A DNA stretch of 64,000 bases from positions 494,658 to 558,657 of the forward strand of contig NZ_SUPL01000002.1 in the NCBI RefSeq assembly GCF_005047595.1. Direction: 5' to 3'. This document shows positions 53,573-63,999 of this stretch, piece after piece. Origin of the DNA: Pontimicrobium aquaticum (GTDB taxonomy: Bacteria; Bacteroidota; Bacteroidia; Flavobacteriales; Flavobacteriaceae). Made by a program: the position numbers and the translations under genes. Below the pieces are notes generated by a model, which searched no databases, was not told where the DNA came from, and was given only the letters and a program-made list of their open reading frames with translations. Position 1 is the stretch's first letter. Each line of letters opens with the position of its first letter.

Positions 53573-54112
53573 ATGAATAAAATCTCTTTACCATTATCAG
53601 TTATCGCAATCCTTCTTTGCGTATTTACCATTTTTAATATGCAATCTTCTTCCGAGCAGGTTTATGTTGATGTCAACAAATTAATAGAAGGTTATGATAG
53701 AACAAAAAATGTGAGAGCCGAGTTTGAAACAAAAGCAAAAACATTAAATGCAAATGTTGATAGTTTAATGGTTGATTGGCAAAAAGAACTTAAAGCTTAC
53801 GAAAAGGAGCGTTCCAAAATGACTCAAAAAGAACTTGAGCTTAAGCAACAGCTTTTAAATAATAAACAACAGCAGCTTAACAATTATCAACAGGTAATTC
53901 AAAAGCAAATTCAGGAGGAGGATCAAAAAGCTTCACAAACGGTTGTCAATGATATTAATGATTATGTAAAGTATTACGGAAAAAAACATAATTATAAAAT
54001 CATTTTTGGAGCCAGTGGAGCGGGAAATATTATGTATGCCAACGACGGGGCAGATTTAACCAAAGTCATTTTGGAAGGTTTGAATGCTAAATATAATGGG
54101 AAGGTTGAATAG
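53573..54112 (+). CDS. OmpH/Skp-family periplasmic chaperone-like protein
   Basis: 179 residues from the ATG at 53573. A longer frame from 53483 starts inside the hairpin and lacks a signal. MNKISLPLSVIAILLCVFT is an uncleaved or cleaved signal/anchor. Then QVYVDVNKLIEGYDRTKNVR (the Skp start), a long coiled-coil rich in Gln and Lys (about 65-120), and KKHNYKIIFGASGAGNIMYA, as in OmpH proteins. Skp proteins hold unfolded exported proteins in the periplasm. It heads the gene set before the 1781-residue protein, suggesting a dedicated chaperone, an inference. Confidence 0.8.
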   Translation: MNKISLPLSVIAILLCVFTIFNMQSSSEQVYVDVNKLIEGYDRTKNVRAEFETKAKTLNANVDSLMVDWQKELKAYEKERSKMTQKELELKQQLLNNKQQQLNNYQQVIQKQIQEEDQKASQTVVNDINDYVKYYGKKHNYKIIFGASGAGNIMYANDGADLTKVILEGLNAKYNGKVE

Positions 54113-54118
54113 AAATAA

Positions 54119-54778
54119 ATGAAGTCAAGATCGATTTATAGTATGTTTAATACCATTTCAACTTTTCGGTTGCTCTTCTGTAAAGTAATGGCAGTACTTA
54201 TGATGAGTATAGTTTTTTATGGATGCTCCGTAAAAAGTTTTGATGATGAAATAGCGTTGTTAGAATACGTGAATGATGATGCAAATGGCTATACATTGCG
54301 TAAATCTATAAATGGCATAGACTATACACTTACCTATAGGCCGACTGATATTTTAGTAAATCAAGAATTAAAAAGTACAGACAGTGTGGACATAAATAGA
54401 TTAAGAGATAAGTATTCAAAGTATCTCTATTTCAACCTTAGTATGTCTAAAAACAACAAAGATCTATTGAGTGCTATCCCCAAAAACAGAAATGAATTTG
54501 GAGCCATGGCTAATGAATTATTGTTTGGAATGAAAAACAAAGTACACCTCATAACAAACAAGAATGATACTATTGAAATGATTGATTATAACTATCCCAG
54601 AATGTATGGAATGAGTAAGGCAACTACAATGATGTTCATATATCCTAGAGATCCACAATACATTAATGAAGATTATTTAAGTTTTACTGTTGAAGATTTA
54701 GGTCTTCATACAGGAGAAGTAAATTTTATGATCATGACCAATAAAATTAAAAATGAACCCACATTATCATTTAAATAA
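54119..54778 (+). CDS. Putative lipoprotein in the RHS operon
   Basis: 219 residues. The N-terminus has a hydrophobic stretch (about 22-35) ending in a lipobox-like FYGC. The rest is mixed alpha/beta and I recognise no domain. It lies 6 bases after the OmpH-like gene and 6 bases before the giant gene, so all three are surely one transcript. Confidence 0.65.
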   Translation: MKSRSIYSMFNTISTFRLLFCKVMAVLMMSIVFYGCSVKSFDDEIALLEYVNDDANGYTLRKSINGIDYTLTYRPTDILVNQELKSTDSVDINRLRDKYSKYLYFNLSMSKNNKDLLSAIPKNRNEFGAMANELLFGMKNKVHLITNKNDTIEMIDYNYPRMYGMSKATTMMFIYPRDPQYINEDYLSFTVEDLGLHTGEVNFMIMTNKIKNEPTLSFK

Positions 54779-54784
54779 GGAAAA

Positions 54785-57700
54785 ATGAGAAAAACAAAAT
54801 ACTCACACAAGGTTATAGCAGTGTTTCTAACACTTAATTTTTTAACTACTATCATTCCAATAAACTTATTGTTTGCCAACAATAATGGGCCTGGATCACC
54901 TGAAGCTGCTGGTTTTGAACCAGTGGACGCTACAGATATGGTCAATTTAACTAATGGGAATTTATCTTATGTGCTACCATTAATGTCAGTTGAAGGTTTT
55001 CCTATTAGTATGTCATATCACGCTGGAATAACATCAGATTTGGATGCTTCATGGGTAGGATTAGGTTGGTATTTAAACCCAGGAGCTATCAATAGATCAG
55101 TTACTAATACTCCAGATGACTGGAAAAAAGGATTAGGAATAAATTTTACCTCATATGATAAAACAACTAGGCACTACGGAATTAGTGTTGAGTTAGGGAT
55201 TACCGCAGCAGCAAGTATTGGTGTCGGACTTAATTGGGGTGGAGGCCAAGGATTATCAGGTTCGGTTAATGCTAGTTTAGGATTAGGATCTGGGTTTAAC
55301 GGGATGATAAAGGGAGCTGGTATTTCTGGCAGTGTTAGCACTACAGGTGATGCATCCATTGGTTTAGGATATGGAGGATCTGTAGTAGGTTCATTAGGCG
55401 CAGGAGCTGGGGTGTCGTATTCGCTAAAAAGTCAATGGAATTTAGGGGCTGGGATAGGGAAATCGCTAGGAGATAATGGAGCTTATGTAGGAGCTGGATT
55501 TTCTTTTAATGGAGGAATGAGTGTTGGAGGAGCTGGAAATAATAATACCAATAAGGCTGGAAATTCTGGCGGTGTAGGGATGAGTTCCCAAAGTTTTTCG
55601 GAAGGAGATGCCAGTATTAATTCTCAATCATCAGGTATTGCTTTACCACTTCATGTGGTAGGGATACCTATAACTCTAGGTTTTAAAAAAACTAAAGTAA
55701 AAATAAATATAAAAAAGGGATTTCGAAACGAAGAATGGGGAGCATTATATTCAAGCGAATTTGATAGTATAACCAGTGGGACATCTAGAATTGTAAGTCT
55801 TCCTAACTATGCAGAAGAGTTTACAGACTATATGGTACGAGAAAAATCAATGGATACCTATTCAACGCGCTTGCCTCAACAAGAAGAAGATTTCGCTAGT
55901 GATTATACAAAAGACATAGAGAACATCAACTTTACTTTTTTGGGATACGACGATTATAATGTTGCAGCTCAAGGGTTGATGGGTAATATGACACCTAGAG
56001 TTTTTCAAAATGCATCTATTGCAGGTAAAGGACAAAGATTAAAGAATATTGATGGAGATAATATTCATGTGTTTTGGCATTCTGGGCTTTCTGGTGATTT
56101 TGCACAAAGAGAATTAGGGAATCCTGATAATAATTATAGTTCGAACGACTTATATTTCTACTTTGATGGTCAATTCAGTAGTGTTGAAAAGAACGAAGTA
56201 ACCTCTATGTCTTCAATAACAACGGGAACTAATGATTTGAATGATATTGTAAATGAAGGTACGCATAGTTCTAGTTTTAGTAATAGTTATGGACGTGCTA
56301 AGTCGCCTACTTTCGTAGAAGTCTTTACAAATTCTCAAATAGAAAGTGGTCATGCAGCTTCACGAGGGTTAATTTCCCCTGCAACAATTCCTAATGCGGA
56401 TAGAGATGATATTGATAAGTTTGACCCTGATGGCATAGGGGGTTATAAGGTTACATCACCAGATGGAAAAACCTATCACTTTGCATTACCAGTGTATCAT
56501 TTCGAACAAATCCATCGAATGCAAATAGATGGGCAAGAAGATTTAAATTTTGATATTGATGATGTTAGTGAAAAGCGTCAATATTCAAGATATGCAACAC
56601 ATTGGTTATTAACTGCTATTACAGGGTCTGACTATATAGATACTAATAGTAACGGTCTCTTTGACAAATCAGATTACGGTTATTGGGTAGAATTAGAGTA
56701 TGGAAAATGGAGTGATGGTTTTGTATGGAGAAGTCCCTACCAAGACAATGTATATGAATATAATACAAATTTGATAAATACAGTTGAAGATAAAGATAAA
56801 GGGAGCTACTCTTTTGGGAGAAAGCAACTTTATTATTTAGATAAAATTAACACTAAAAACAAAACAGCTTTATTTGTAAAGGAGCTTAGGCATGATGCTT
56901 TTGGCAAGGCTCTGAAGTTTAAATTTACAAATGATAATAACATATCTATTGGAAATACCGGAGGAGGTGCAAATTCAAGTAGTTTAAATTATACTGATGA
57001 TTCTGTTTATGTAAGAGAATTAGATGTTGAGTACAAAAAGGAATACTCATTAAAACTATCAAAAATAGTATTGGTTGATGGAGATATAGGTAAGACGTTG
57101 TCAAAAAACACCACAGGGAGCTTAGGCTCAGCATATATTGGTGATAACTATTCAGCTAATGACACTTGTAGTCCAGGATGGGAATCAGACGACTTTAAAA
57201 GTGTTTATGGAACAGGTTACACTTACTCCATCCATAATGAATCCAAAGTTCTAGATGTTAACGATGTAAGTACTTCTTTTATAACGCAAAATGCATTAGA
57301 AGTTGTCGAGCTAAACCATTCGTACAAATTAGCAAAAAGCTCACCTTCCTCTTTAGATGCTAATACAAGTTTCAATTCGTATGAAGGAAAATTAACGCTA
57401 GATAGTGTACAAAGAAAAGGGAAAGGAAATGCTGAATATATGCCAGCCACATTTTTTGAGTATTATATGGAAAACAAAGACAATATTTCCTACAATTCTT
57501 TATCAGGTAATCCTAGTAATACAATCATTGAAACAGAAATTGCTTCACGAAAATCTAAAGCTGATGCATGGGGTTTCTTACAAGGAACACATAATGGAGA
57601 TAATGCTATCAAGGCCTGGAGTCTAAAGGAAATAACTATGCCTACAGGAGCTAAAATTGAAATTAACTATGAAGAAGACGATTATTATACCGAGGCCTTC

Positions 57701-60130
57701 TCTAGAAGGTATTGGAGAAATGAACAACTCCAATTCAGATTTGACGATACTAATGGAGATCGTTATATAGAATTTAGAGAAGACCCTAATTACATAGGAG
57801 ATTCTTTAGATTTTGAAGACTATTTCTCTGTTGGAGATGAAGTGTTTTTAGATGCCACATACGATAGAAGACCTCCTGGTCCAAATAATACTCGTTATGT
57901 TTTTGTAGCTGGAAAATATGAAGTCTTATCTATTGATACAGTCAATCAAATTATAAGAATTGACATCCCAGATTCTGCCGCTAGTGGAACTCGAACAGAT
58001 TGTAGCATCACACCATGGTATACTGTCGAAAGATGGAGCGAAATCAGTGGGGCATGGAGGAGTCCTTTTAATGAGGGGTATTGTAATGCTCCTCAAGTTT
58101 CAGGAACTGATAATACTCTTAAAAAGTATACTCTAATTGCTAGTAGAGTTCCAGAGGATGAAACAGGAGGTGGGTTGAGAGTTAGCGAACTACGAACCAT
58201 TGATAATTCTAATACTTACAAAGTTACATACGATTATACTATGCCTAATTCCACTAGAAGTTCTGGAATTACATCCTATGCACCAATTAATGGCCAAAAA
58301 TATGTGCCATACCAATCAGAAATTCCCGTACCTGGAGTTATGTATGAGTATGTCACTATGAGAGAAACTTCTAATAGTGGAGATTATGATTCTGAAACTC
58401 GTTACAGACATCATGTTTTAAAACCAGTCCATAATATTTTTAATCCAAATATAGCTATGGAAGCTATGGATGCAGGGGCTGAAGGTGAAGATGAAATTTT
58501 CTGGGCAGAAGTAACCGAAAATTTTGGTGGATTGGATGGTACAAACTCAAGGGAAGTCACTGCAAAAAAAATAGATATTAATATAAACACAGCACTACTT
58601 GGTCAAATAAAATCCATTGAAAATCTAAATAGTATAGGTCAAGTAATGTTAAAGACTGAATATCAATATATAAATGGTGAAATTCTTGTTAATCAGGAAC
58701 CAAATAAGGGATATCTAAAAGAAACTTTTAATTCTATGAAATCTGTTTTTGAATCAAATAATGATGGAACTACTGTTATAGATGAGAAACGTCTTTTAAG
58801 TGTCTCTTCAAAAACTGAATATAATAACATGATTAAAAAGACTATAACGACAAGTGGTGGACTGCAAAATTATATCGAGTATTCTGATGTTGATCCATGG
58901 CTTGGTAGCTTTAGAAAAAGCAGATCCAAAATGGCAGATGGCAGCCTTAGGGAAGACGTTAGATTGCCTGCTTACGAAAAATACCCAGATATGCAATCTA
59001 AAATCATAGATCCAGCAAACAAGAATATGTTGACTCAAGAAGCCATGTCCATTTCAAAATACTATGACGGTAGCAATTATAAAACACTCAATGCGTCAAT
59101 TAATACATGGAATGATAGCTGGAGTTATCGTGATGATTATGGTGTGGAAAGTGTAGCTGCCAACGAAGATCCAGTTTGGAGAAAGCATAAGACCTTTATT
59201 TGGAAGGATGATGTTAATAATACAGATGGAAGCTATTCAACAACCGTAAATGAAACCAACGATTACTTTAATTGGAGTACAGGTGTACCTACTAGTTCCA
59301 ATTGGCAAAATGTTTCTGAAATTACCAGATATACGCATTGGTCCTCACCAGTTGAGACGAGAGATATCAATAATAATTTTGCCTCTTCAAAAATGGCAGA
59401 CAACTATAGTAAGGTTATTGCAAGCGGAAACGCAAGATATTCTGAAATGTATTATAGCGGTGCCGAAAATGTAGCATCAGGAAACACCTTTGAAGGAGAA
59501 GTGTTGGGTGCCAATTTAAGAGACTCCTCTTATGCACATACAGGAAAGTATTCAGTAAAGAATACTACAATCAATGGAAAAACATTTGAGATTTCAGGTG
59601 ATGTTGGTTTAAACTCTAATGATCTATCTAAAGATTTTAGACCAGGGAAATACAAGGTGTCATTTTGGATGTATTCGCATGACAAAGCAGCGAGTTCTCA
59701 AATGGGTGCTGATTTAATTTTTAATAGTTCCTCAGTTACCCTTGGTGAGACTGTCGAAGCTGGTGCGTGGAAGCAATATAATTACTATGTTGATTTGGTG
59801 GCTAATACTAGTGTTAATATATATGTTACAAATTCTATTAGCATAGGCTACTATTTTGATGATTTTAGAATGCATCCAGTCAGTTCCAACATGAACAGTT
59901 TTGTTTATGATGAAGAAACAGATGCTTTAAAATATATATTAGACGCTAACAATATGGCAACGTTATATATATATGACCCAGCAGGGAGACTTTGCAAAGT
60001 ATATTCTGAGGTAGAAAATCAAACTGGAGCTAACGGAGGGTTTAAGCTCATATCAGAGAATGAATATTATTATAAAGGGATGTCCACAGTTGACTGTGGA
60101 GACTGTTGCAGCAATCCTCCACTTTATTAA
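54785..60130 (+). CDS. Giant RHS-partner-like secreted protein
   Basis: 1781 residues. The signal region ends near LLFANNNGPGSPEAAGF. Next comes DMVNLTNGNLSYVLPLMSVE and then WVGLGWYLNPGAINRSV, the start seen in Bacteroidota RHS-shell partner proteins. A Gly/Ser/Ala-rich segment (about 130-270) follows. The long middle is beta-rich (many YxxxVxY and WxxExxY turns) and the end has YIYDPAGRLCKVYSE and NEYYYKG, i.e. YD-repeat-like, then a short CGDCC tail. No toxin tip is present. Its stop is the first codon of the repeat unit, so the lipocalin-RHS copy 2 is its natural downstream neighbour. I infer a TcB-like first half of a two-part shell. Confidence 0.75.
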   Translation: MRKTKYSHKVIAVFLTLNFLTTIIPINLLFANNNGPGSPEAAGFEPVDATDMVNLTNGNLSYVLPLMSVEGFPISMSYHAGITSDLDASWVGLGWYLNPGAINRSVTNTPDDWKKGLGINFTSYDKTTRHYGISVELGITAAASIGVGLNWGGGQGLSGSVNASLGLGSGFNGMIKGAGISGSVSTTGDASIGLGYGGSVVGSLGAGAGVSYSLKSQWNLGAGIGKSLGDNGAYVGAGFSFNGGMSVGGAGNNNTNKAGNSGGVGMSSQSFSEGDASINSQSSGIALPLHVVGIPITLGFKKTKVKINIKKGFRNEEWGALYSSEFDSITSGTSRIVSLPNYAEEFTDYMVREKSMDTYSTRLPQQEEDFASDYTKDIENINFTFLGYDDYNVAAQGLMGNMTPRVFQNASIAGKGQRLKNIDGDNIHVFWHSGLSGDFAQRELGNPDNNYSSNDLYFYFDGQFSSVEKNEVTSMSSITTGTNDLNDIVNEGTHSSSFSNSYGRAKSPTFVEVFTNSQIESGHAASRGLISPATIPNADRDDIDKFDPDGIGGYKVTSPDGKTYHFALPVYHFEQIHRMQIDGQEDLNFDIDDVSEKRQYSRYATHWLLTAITGSDYIDTNSNGLFDKSDYGYWVELEYGKWSDGFVWRSPYQDNVYEYNTNLINTVEDKDKGSYSFGRKQLYYLDKINTKNKTALFVKELRHDAFGKALKFKFTNDNNISIGNTGGGANSSSLNYTDDSVYVRELDVEYKKEYSLKLSKIVLVDGDIGKTLSKNTTGSLGSAYIGDNYSANDTCSPGWESDDFKSVYGTGYTYSIHNESKVLDVNDVSTSFITQNALEVVELNHSYKLAKSSPSSLDANTSFNSYEGKLTLDSVQRKGKGNAEYMPATFFEYYMENKDNISYNSLSGNPSNTIIETEIASRKSKADAWGFLQGTHNGDNAIKAWSLKEITMPTGAKIEINYEEDDYYTEAFSRRYWRNEQLQFRFDDTNGDRYIEFREDPNYIGDSLDFEDYFSVGDEVFLDATYDRRPPGPNNTRYVFVAGKYEVLSIDTVNQIIRIDIPDSAASGTRTDCSITPWYTVERWSEISGAWRSPFNEGYCNAPQVSGTDNTLKKYTLIASRVPEDETGGGLRVSELRTIDNSNTYKVTYDYTMPNSTRSSGITSYAPINGQKYVPYQSEIPVPGVMYEYVTMRETSNSGDYDSETRYRHHVLKPVHNIFNPNIAMEAMDAGAEGEDEIFWAEVTENFGGLDGTNSREVTAKKIDININTALLGQIKSIENLNSIGQVMLKTEYQYINGEILVNQEPNKGYLKETFNSMKSVFESNNDGTTVIDEKRLLSVSSKTEYNNMIKKTITTSGGLQNYIEYSDVDPWLGSFRKSRSKMADGSLREDVRLPAYEKYPDMQSKIIDPANKNMLTQEAMSISKYYDGSNYKTLNASINTWNDSWSYRDDYGVESVAANEDPVWRKHKTFIWKDDVNNTDGSYSTTVNETNDYFNWSTGVPTSSNWQNVSEITRYTHWSSPVETRDINNNFASSKMADNYSKVIASGNARYSEMYYSGAENVASGNTFEGEVLGANLRDSSYAHTGKYSVKNTTINGKTFEISGDVGLNSNDLSKDFRPGKYKVSFWMYSHDKAASSQMGADLIFNSSSVTLGETVEAGAWKQYNYYVDLVANTSVNIYVTNSISIGYYFDDFRMHPVSSNMNSFVYDEETDALKYILDANNMATLYIYDPAGRLCKVYSEVENQTGANGGFKLISENEYYYKGMSTVDCGDCCSNPPLY

Positions 60131-63100
60131 AACAAGGAACAATGATTAAGACAGACAGGATATCATTAAGATTAACTTTTTCAACATTGGTTTTGGTGCT
60201 AATGCTAAGCACTGGGGTCAATGCCCAGGGGAACAGTAAAAATGAAAAGCTAATAGGGACATGGGTTTTGGACTACAATAAGACGATCAACAACCTAAAG
60301 CAGGAAGCGAGGCAGTACTATGATGGTCTGGGCACTGAGAGGAAGCAGAGTTTACAAAGCTCCTTCAACCAGCGCAAGATAATCTTTGGGGCAGATGGGA
60401 GCTATACTTTGGTTGTCAATGCGCAGAGGCAGGTCACTGGCACTTGGAATTTAAAGCAAGACGGGGTGACCTTGGAGCTTGTTGCCGATGGCAGGACGCT
60501 AACCCACACTTTGGGGAATGTCAGCAATCAAAATTTAGAGCTCCACTTACAGACAAATCCAGAAGCTAAACAATTGTTGGGCACTTGGTATTTAGATAAG
60601 GTATCCAATTAAAACCAGCATAAGATGAAACATATATTGAAAAAACAAACAAAAGTACTTATCCTAGTGTGTGTGTTTAGCTGGATATCTGGAATTGGCC
60701 TACAGGCCCAAACAACCATTTATGGGCCATCGACAGCCAATGTGAATGATGTGGACTATTATAGTGTGAACATCAATGACAATATGATATTCTACCACTG
60801 GTTCGTGTACGGAGGCACTAGATCAAACATACAAGAACAATCGGTGACCGTTACCTGGACCTCGACAGGTACAAATTCGGTCACATACGATGCAGAGGGG
60901 GATTGGGATGCCTATTATGGGACAAAGAACGTTTCTGTCAGCAGTGGTCCCCCAGCCACACCCCCAATGCCTACAATAACAAAGAATTGTGGAAATACGG
61001 TATTGACAAGGGGCACCCCTCCGAGCGGGGAGACCTATTATTGGCAAAGCACAAGTTATGGGACCAGTACTGGCAATTCAGCTAGCACTATAACCCTTAC
61101 CACAGGTACGGTATATTATTTACGTTCTTTGAAGTCGGGCCAATGGAGTTCGGCCAGAACGGTCAATTATACCATTGACCAGCCCACCATTTGGTATGCC
61201 GATGGTGATGGGGACACTTATGGGGACCCATTTACCACTCAGTACGCTTGTAGTCAACCTGCAGGCTATGTGGACAATAGCGATGATCTCTGTCCAACTG
61301 TCTATTCTACAAACAGTAATGGATGTGCTAATTGTGATGATGAAGACATCAATAGGGTTATTACAAAAACGTATGATTTAGGCGGGACTCTAAAAGGACA
61401 TACCAAAGCGTACTTTAATACTTTAGGGAAGTCCATACAGACACAAACTGAAGATATGCACTCAATAAAGTCAAAAGATATAGTGTGGGCCACCCAGACC
61501 ATATACGACAGTCATGGTAGGCCAGCCTTCCAAAGTTTAAGTGCCCCAATAAACGATACCGATTGTTTATTGTACAACCTCAACTTTATCAAGAACAGCA
61601 ACAATACGATTTATGGGGCTTCGGATTTTGAGACCGATCCAGAGTCCCCATCACCAGTGGGCACACAGTCCAACACTTTGGGTTGGTATTATAGCAGTAG
61701 CAATACTTCTGAGAGTTATCAGGATGTGACCGACTACCCCTTTGTAAGACAGATTTACAGTACCTTGAACCCTGGTAGCGTCTTAAGGACAATAGGAGGC
61801 AACAAAGTGGACGTCAATGGAACTGATAAGTGGGCCAATGGCTATACCTTTACCATGCCCATAGCACAAGAACTGCATTATGCCTATGGGCCTGATGAGT
61901 TTAACCCTTATATGTTATTGATCGCTGAAGAATGCTCCAACAATGCTTCAACAACAGGGAGTGACTATTTATACACTATTGTAAAGATTGATCCATATAC
62001 ATGCGCTACGAGTACCACGTACAATAATGTGTATATAATGAGTGGGTATTTAGGGGATGTAAATAAAATATACAAAATGGATGTAGACGGGGATGAAAGC
62101 TATTATAAAATATTAAGCCGTGCCTCTGGGATACGGGATAATTCAGATTACCTTGCTTTCATTGAATGTGGCCCATTTACCACCTGTTCAGATGCGTTGA
62201 CAGAAGCAGTGCTCATTAAAGGGACAAAAACAATAAGTAGGGATGTGCATGGTGTGGAGACCGTGGTCTTTACCGATAGTGATGGAAAGACCTTGGCAGC
62301 GGCTAGAAGTGGGAATGAAGAGACCCCTTCTCTACAAAAGTACGATGTGGTATCACCAATAGGCGAGCAGGGCTTTGTAGATATCCATATCCCAGTAGGT
62401 TGTGATGGCACAGTATATTTTGAAGGGCCTACAGACGCGAGGTTTGATGTTTATGACTTGGTGACGGAATTAAAAGTAAAAACCAATGCTGGGGTGTCAA
62501 CCTATTTGAATTCTGGTGTTTACCGCGTTGAAGAAGTTGATTCTAATGAATATTATAAAAACCCGGTACCATATGTGACCATAAACAACGGAGCTATTGA
62601 GCTTATAAATGACCAGAGCCAAGTAGCTGTCAAGTACAAGGTGAACTATTACGACTATAGTTTGAACTATTACGATAAAGCAGGAAGGTTGACAAAGAGC
62701 GTACAGCCCTTGGGGTTTGATGACACCTTGAGTTTAAGTACCACTACAAGGAACCATGGATTGGAGAGCACATTCAGTTATAACACCTTGGGGCAGCTGT
62801 TGAGCACTACCAGCCCAGATGAGGGCACTGCTGAATTTGCCTATCGTAAAGATGGCCAGATACGTTATTCACAGAACAGCAAGCAGTCCGCTGCTTCACC
62901 AAAAGAGATCTCTTATACAGAGTATGATGGCTTTGGCAGGCCTATAGAAAGCGGTGTGGTAGAAACCAATACAGCTATAAGCACCTTGGACCCAGATGGG
63001 ACATTGGTGTCAGGGACCAAGAAAGAACAACACTTAACCGTATATGATACACTAGATACCACAGGGATGCATGCCGCCTTAACAGCTTCAAGTATAGCGA

Positions 63101-63999
63101 CCTCGAATTATCCAATACAAAAGTTTGTCACGGGCAATGTAAGTAAGACCTATACCCAAGGACCGGCAACAACTACTACGTGGTATAGTTACGACGTATA
63201 TGGCAGGGTCACATGGTTGGTGCAGAAAATAGAAGGCTTGGGGACAAAAACCATTGACTATACCTACGATTTTTCAACAGGGGCCGTAACAAAAGTAGAT
63301 TACCAGAAACATGTATCTGGCGAACGCTACGTACATAAATATACGTACAACAATGTCAACGAACTTGTAAAAGTGGAAACCTCTACGAATGGTTCTACTT
63401 ATGCTATACAGGCCGAATACGAGTATTATGACAATGGGGCATTAAAACGCACAGAGATTGCAGAAGATTTACAGGGGATAGACTATGTCTATAACCTCAA
63501 TGGACAGTTAAAGGCCATTAACTCCCCTCAAAGCACAGGGTTTAAGGACCCAGGGAACGATAGCCCAGGGACTACAGGGTTTAAAACCGATGTCTTTGGG
63601 ATGTTGATCGACTACCACAACAAAGATTACAGTAGAACGGGAACAGCTTACAACGGCCTTAAAAATGCCTCCACCAATAACCAGTTGAACGGGAACATAG
63701 GTAACATCCGTTGGATGAACGATGAGCCGGCGGCCAGTACCAATATAGACACCTATAAGTACACGTACAACAAGAACAATTGGCTGAAGCAAGCTGACTA
63801 TGGTACCTCCAATGCAGGGGCGACCATAAGCTTTAGTCAACATGGCACCAACGATTACCAGGTATCAGGCCTAACCTACGATGCCAATGGCAACATCAAG
63901 AGTTTGACACGTAAGAAGAACTACAACAATGGGAGTAGCAACATGGATGACCTTACTTATGATTATTATACGAGTAAGCCCAACCAATTAAAGCGTATT
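60125..63999. repeat. Large direct repeat, copy 2 (lipocalin-like gene and RHS core)
   Basis: Agrees with 46482-50356 over the whole visible length (offset 13643). The left end is TATTAAAAC in both, with the giant gene's last codons to its left here and unrelated sequence in copy 1. The last window base differs (A, where copy 1 has T), so either a single substitution or the start of divergence is seen at 64000. Confidence 0.92.
60142..60612 (+). CDS. Secreted lipocalin-like small protein, copy 2
   Basis: 156 residues, start ATG at 60142, 11 bases after the giant gene. Compared with copy 1 it differs only in the first 36 residues (SLRLTFS versus SLGLTFL, and GNSKNEKL versus GNNTGEKL), i.e. 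the signal peptide and the new N-terminus. The remaining 120 residues are identical. Selection or conversion has therefore kept the domain constant while the signal varies. Confidence 0.75.
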   Translation: MIKTDRISLRLTFSTLVLVLMLSTGVNAQGNSKNEKLIGTWVLDYNKTINNLKQEARQYYDGLGTERKQSLQSSFNQRKIIFGADGSYTLVVNAQRQVTGTWNLKQDGVTLELVADGRTLTHTLGNVSNQNLELHLQTNPEAKQLLGTWYLDKVSN

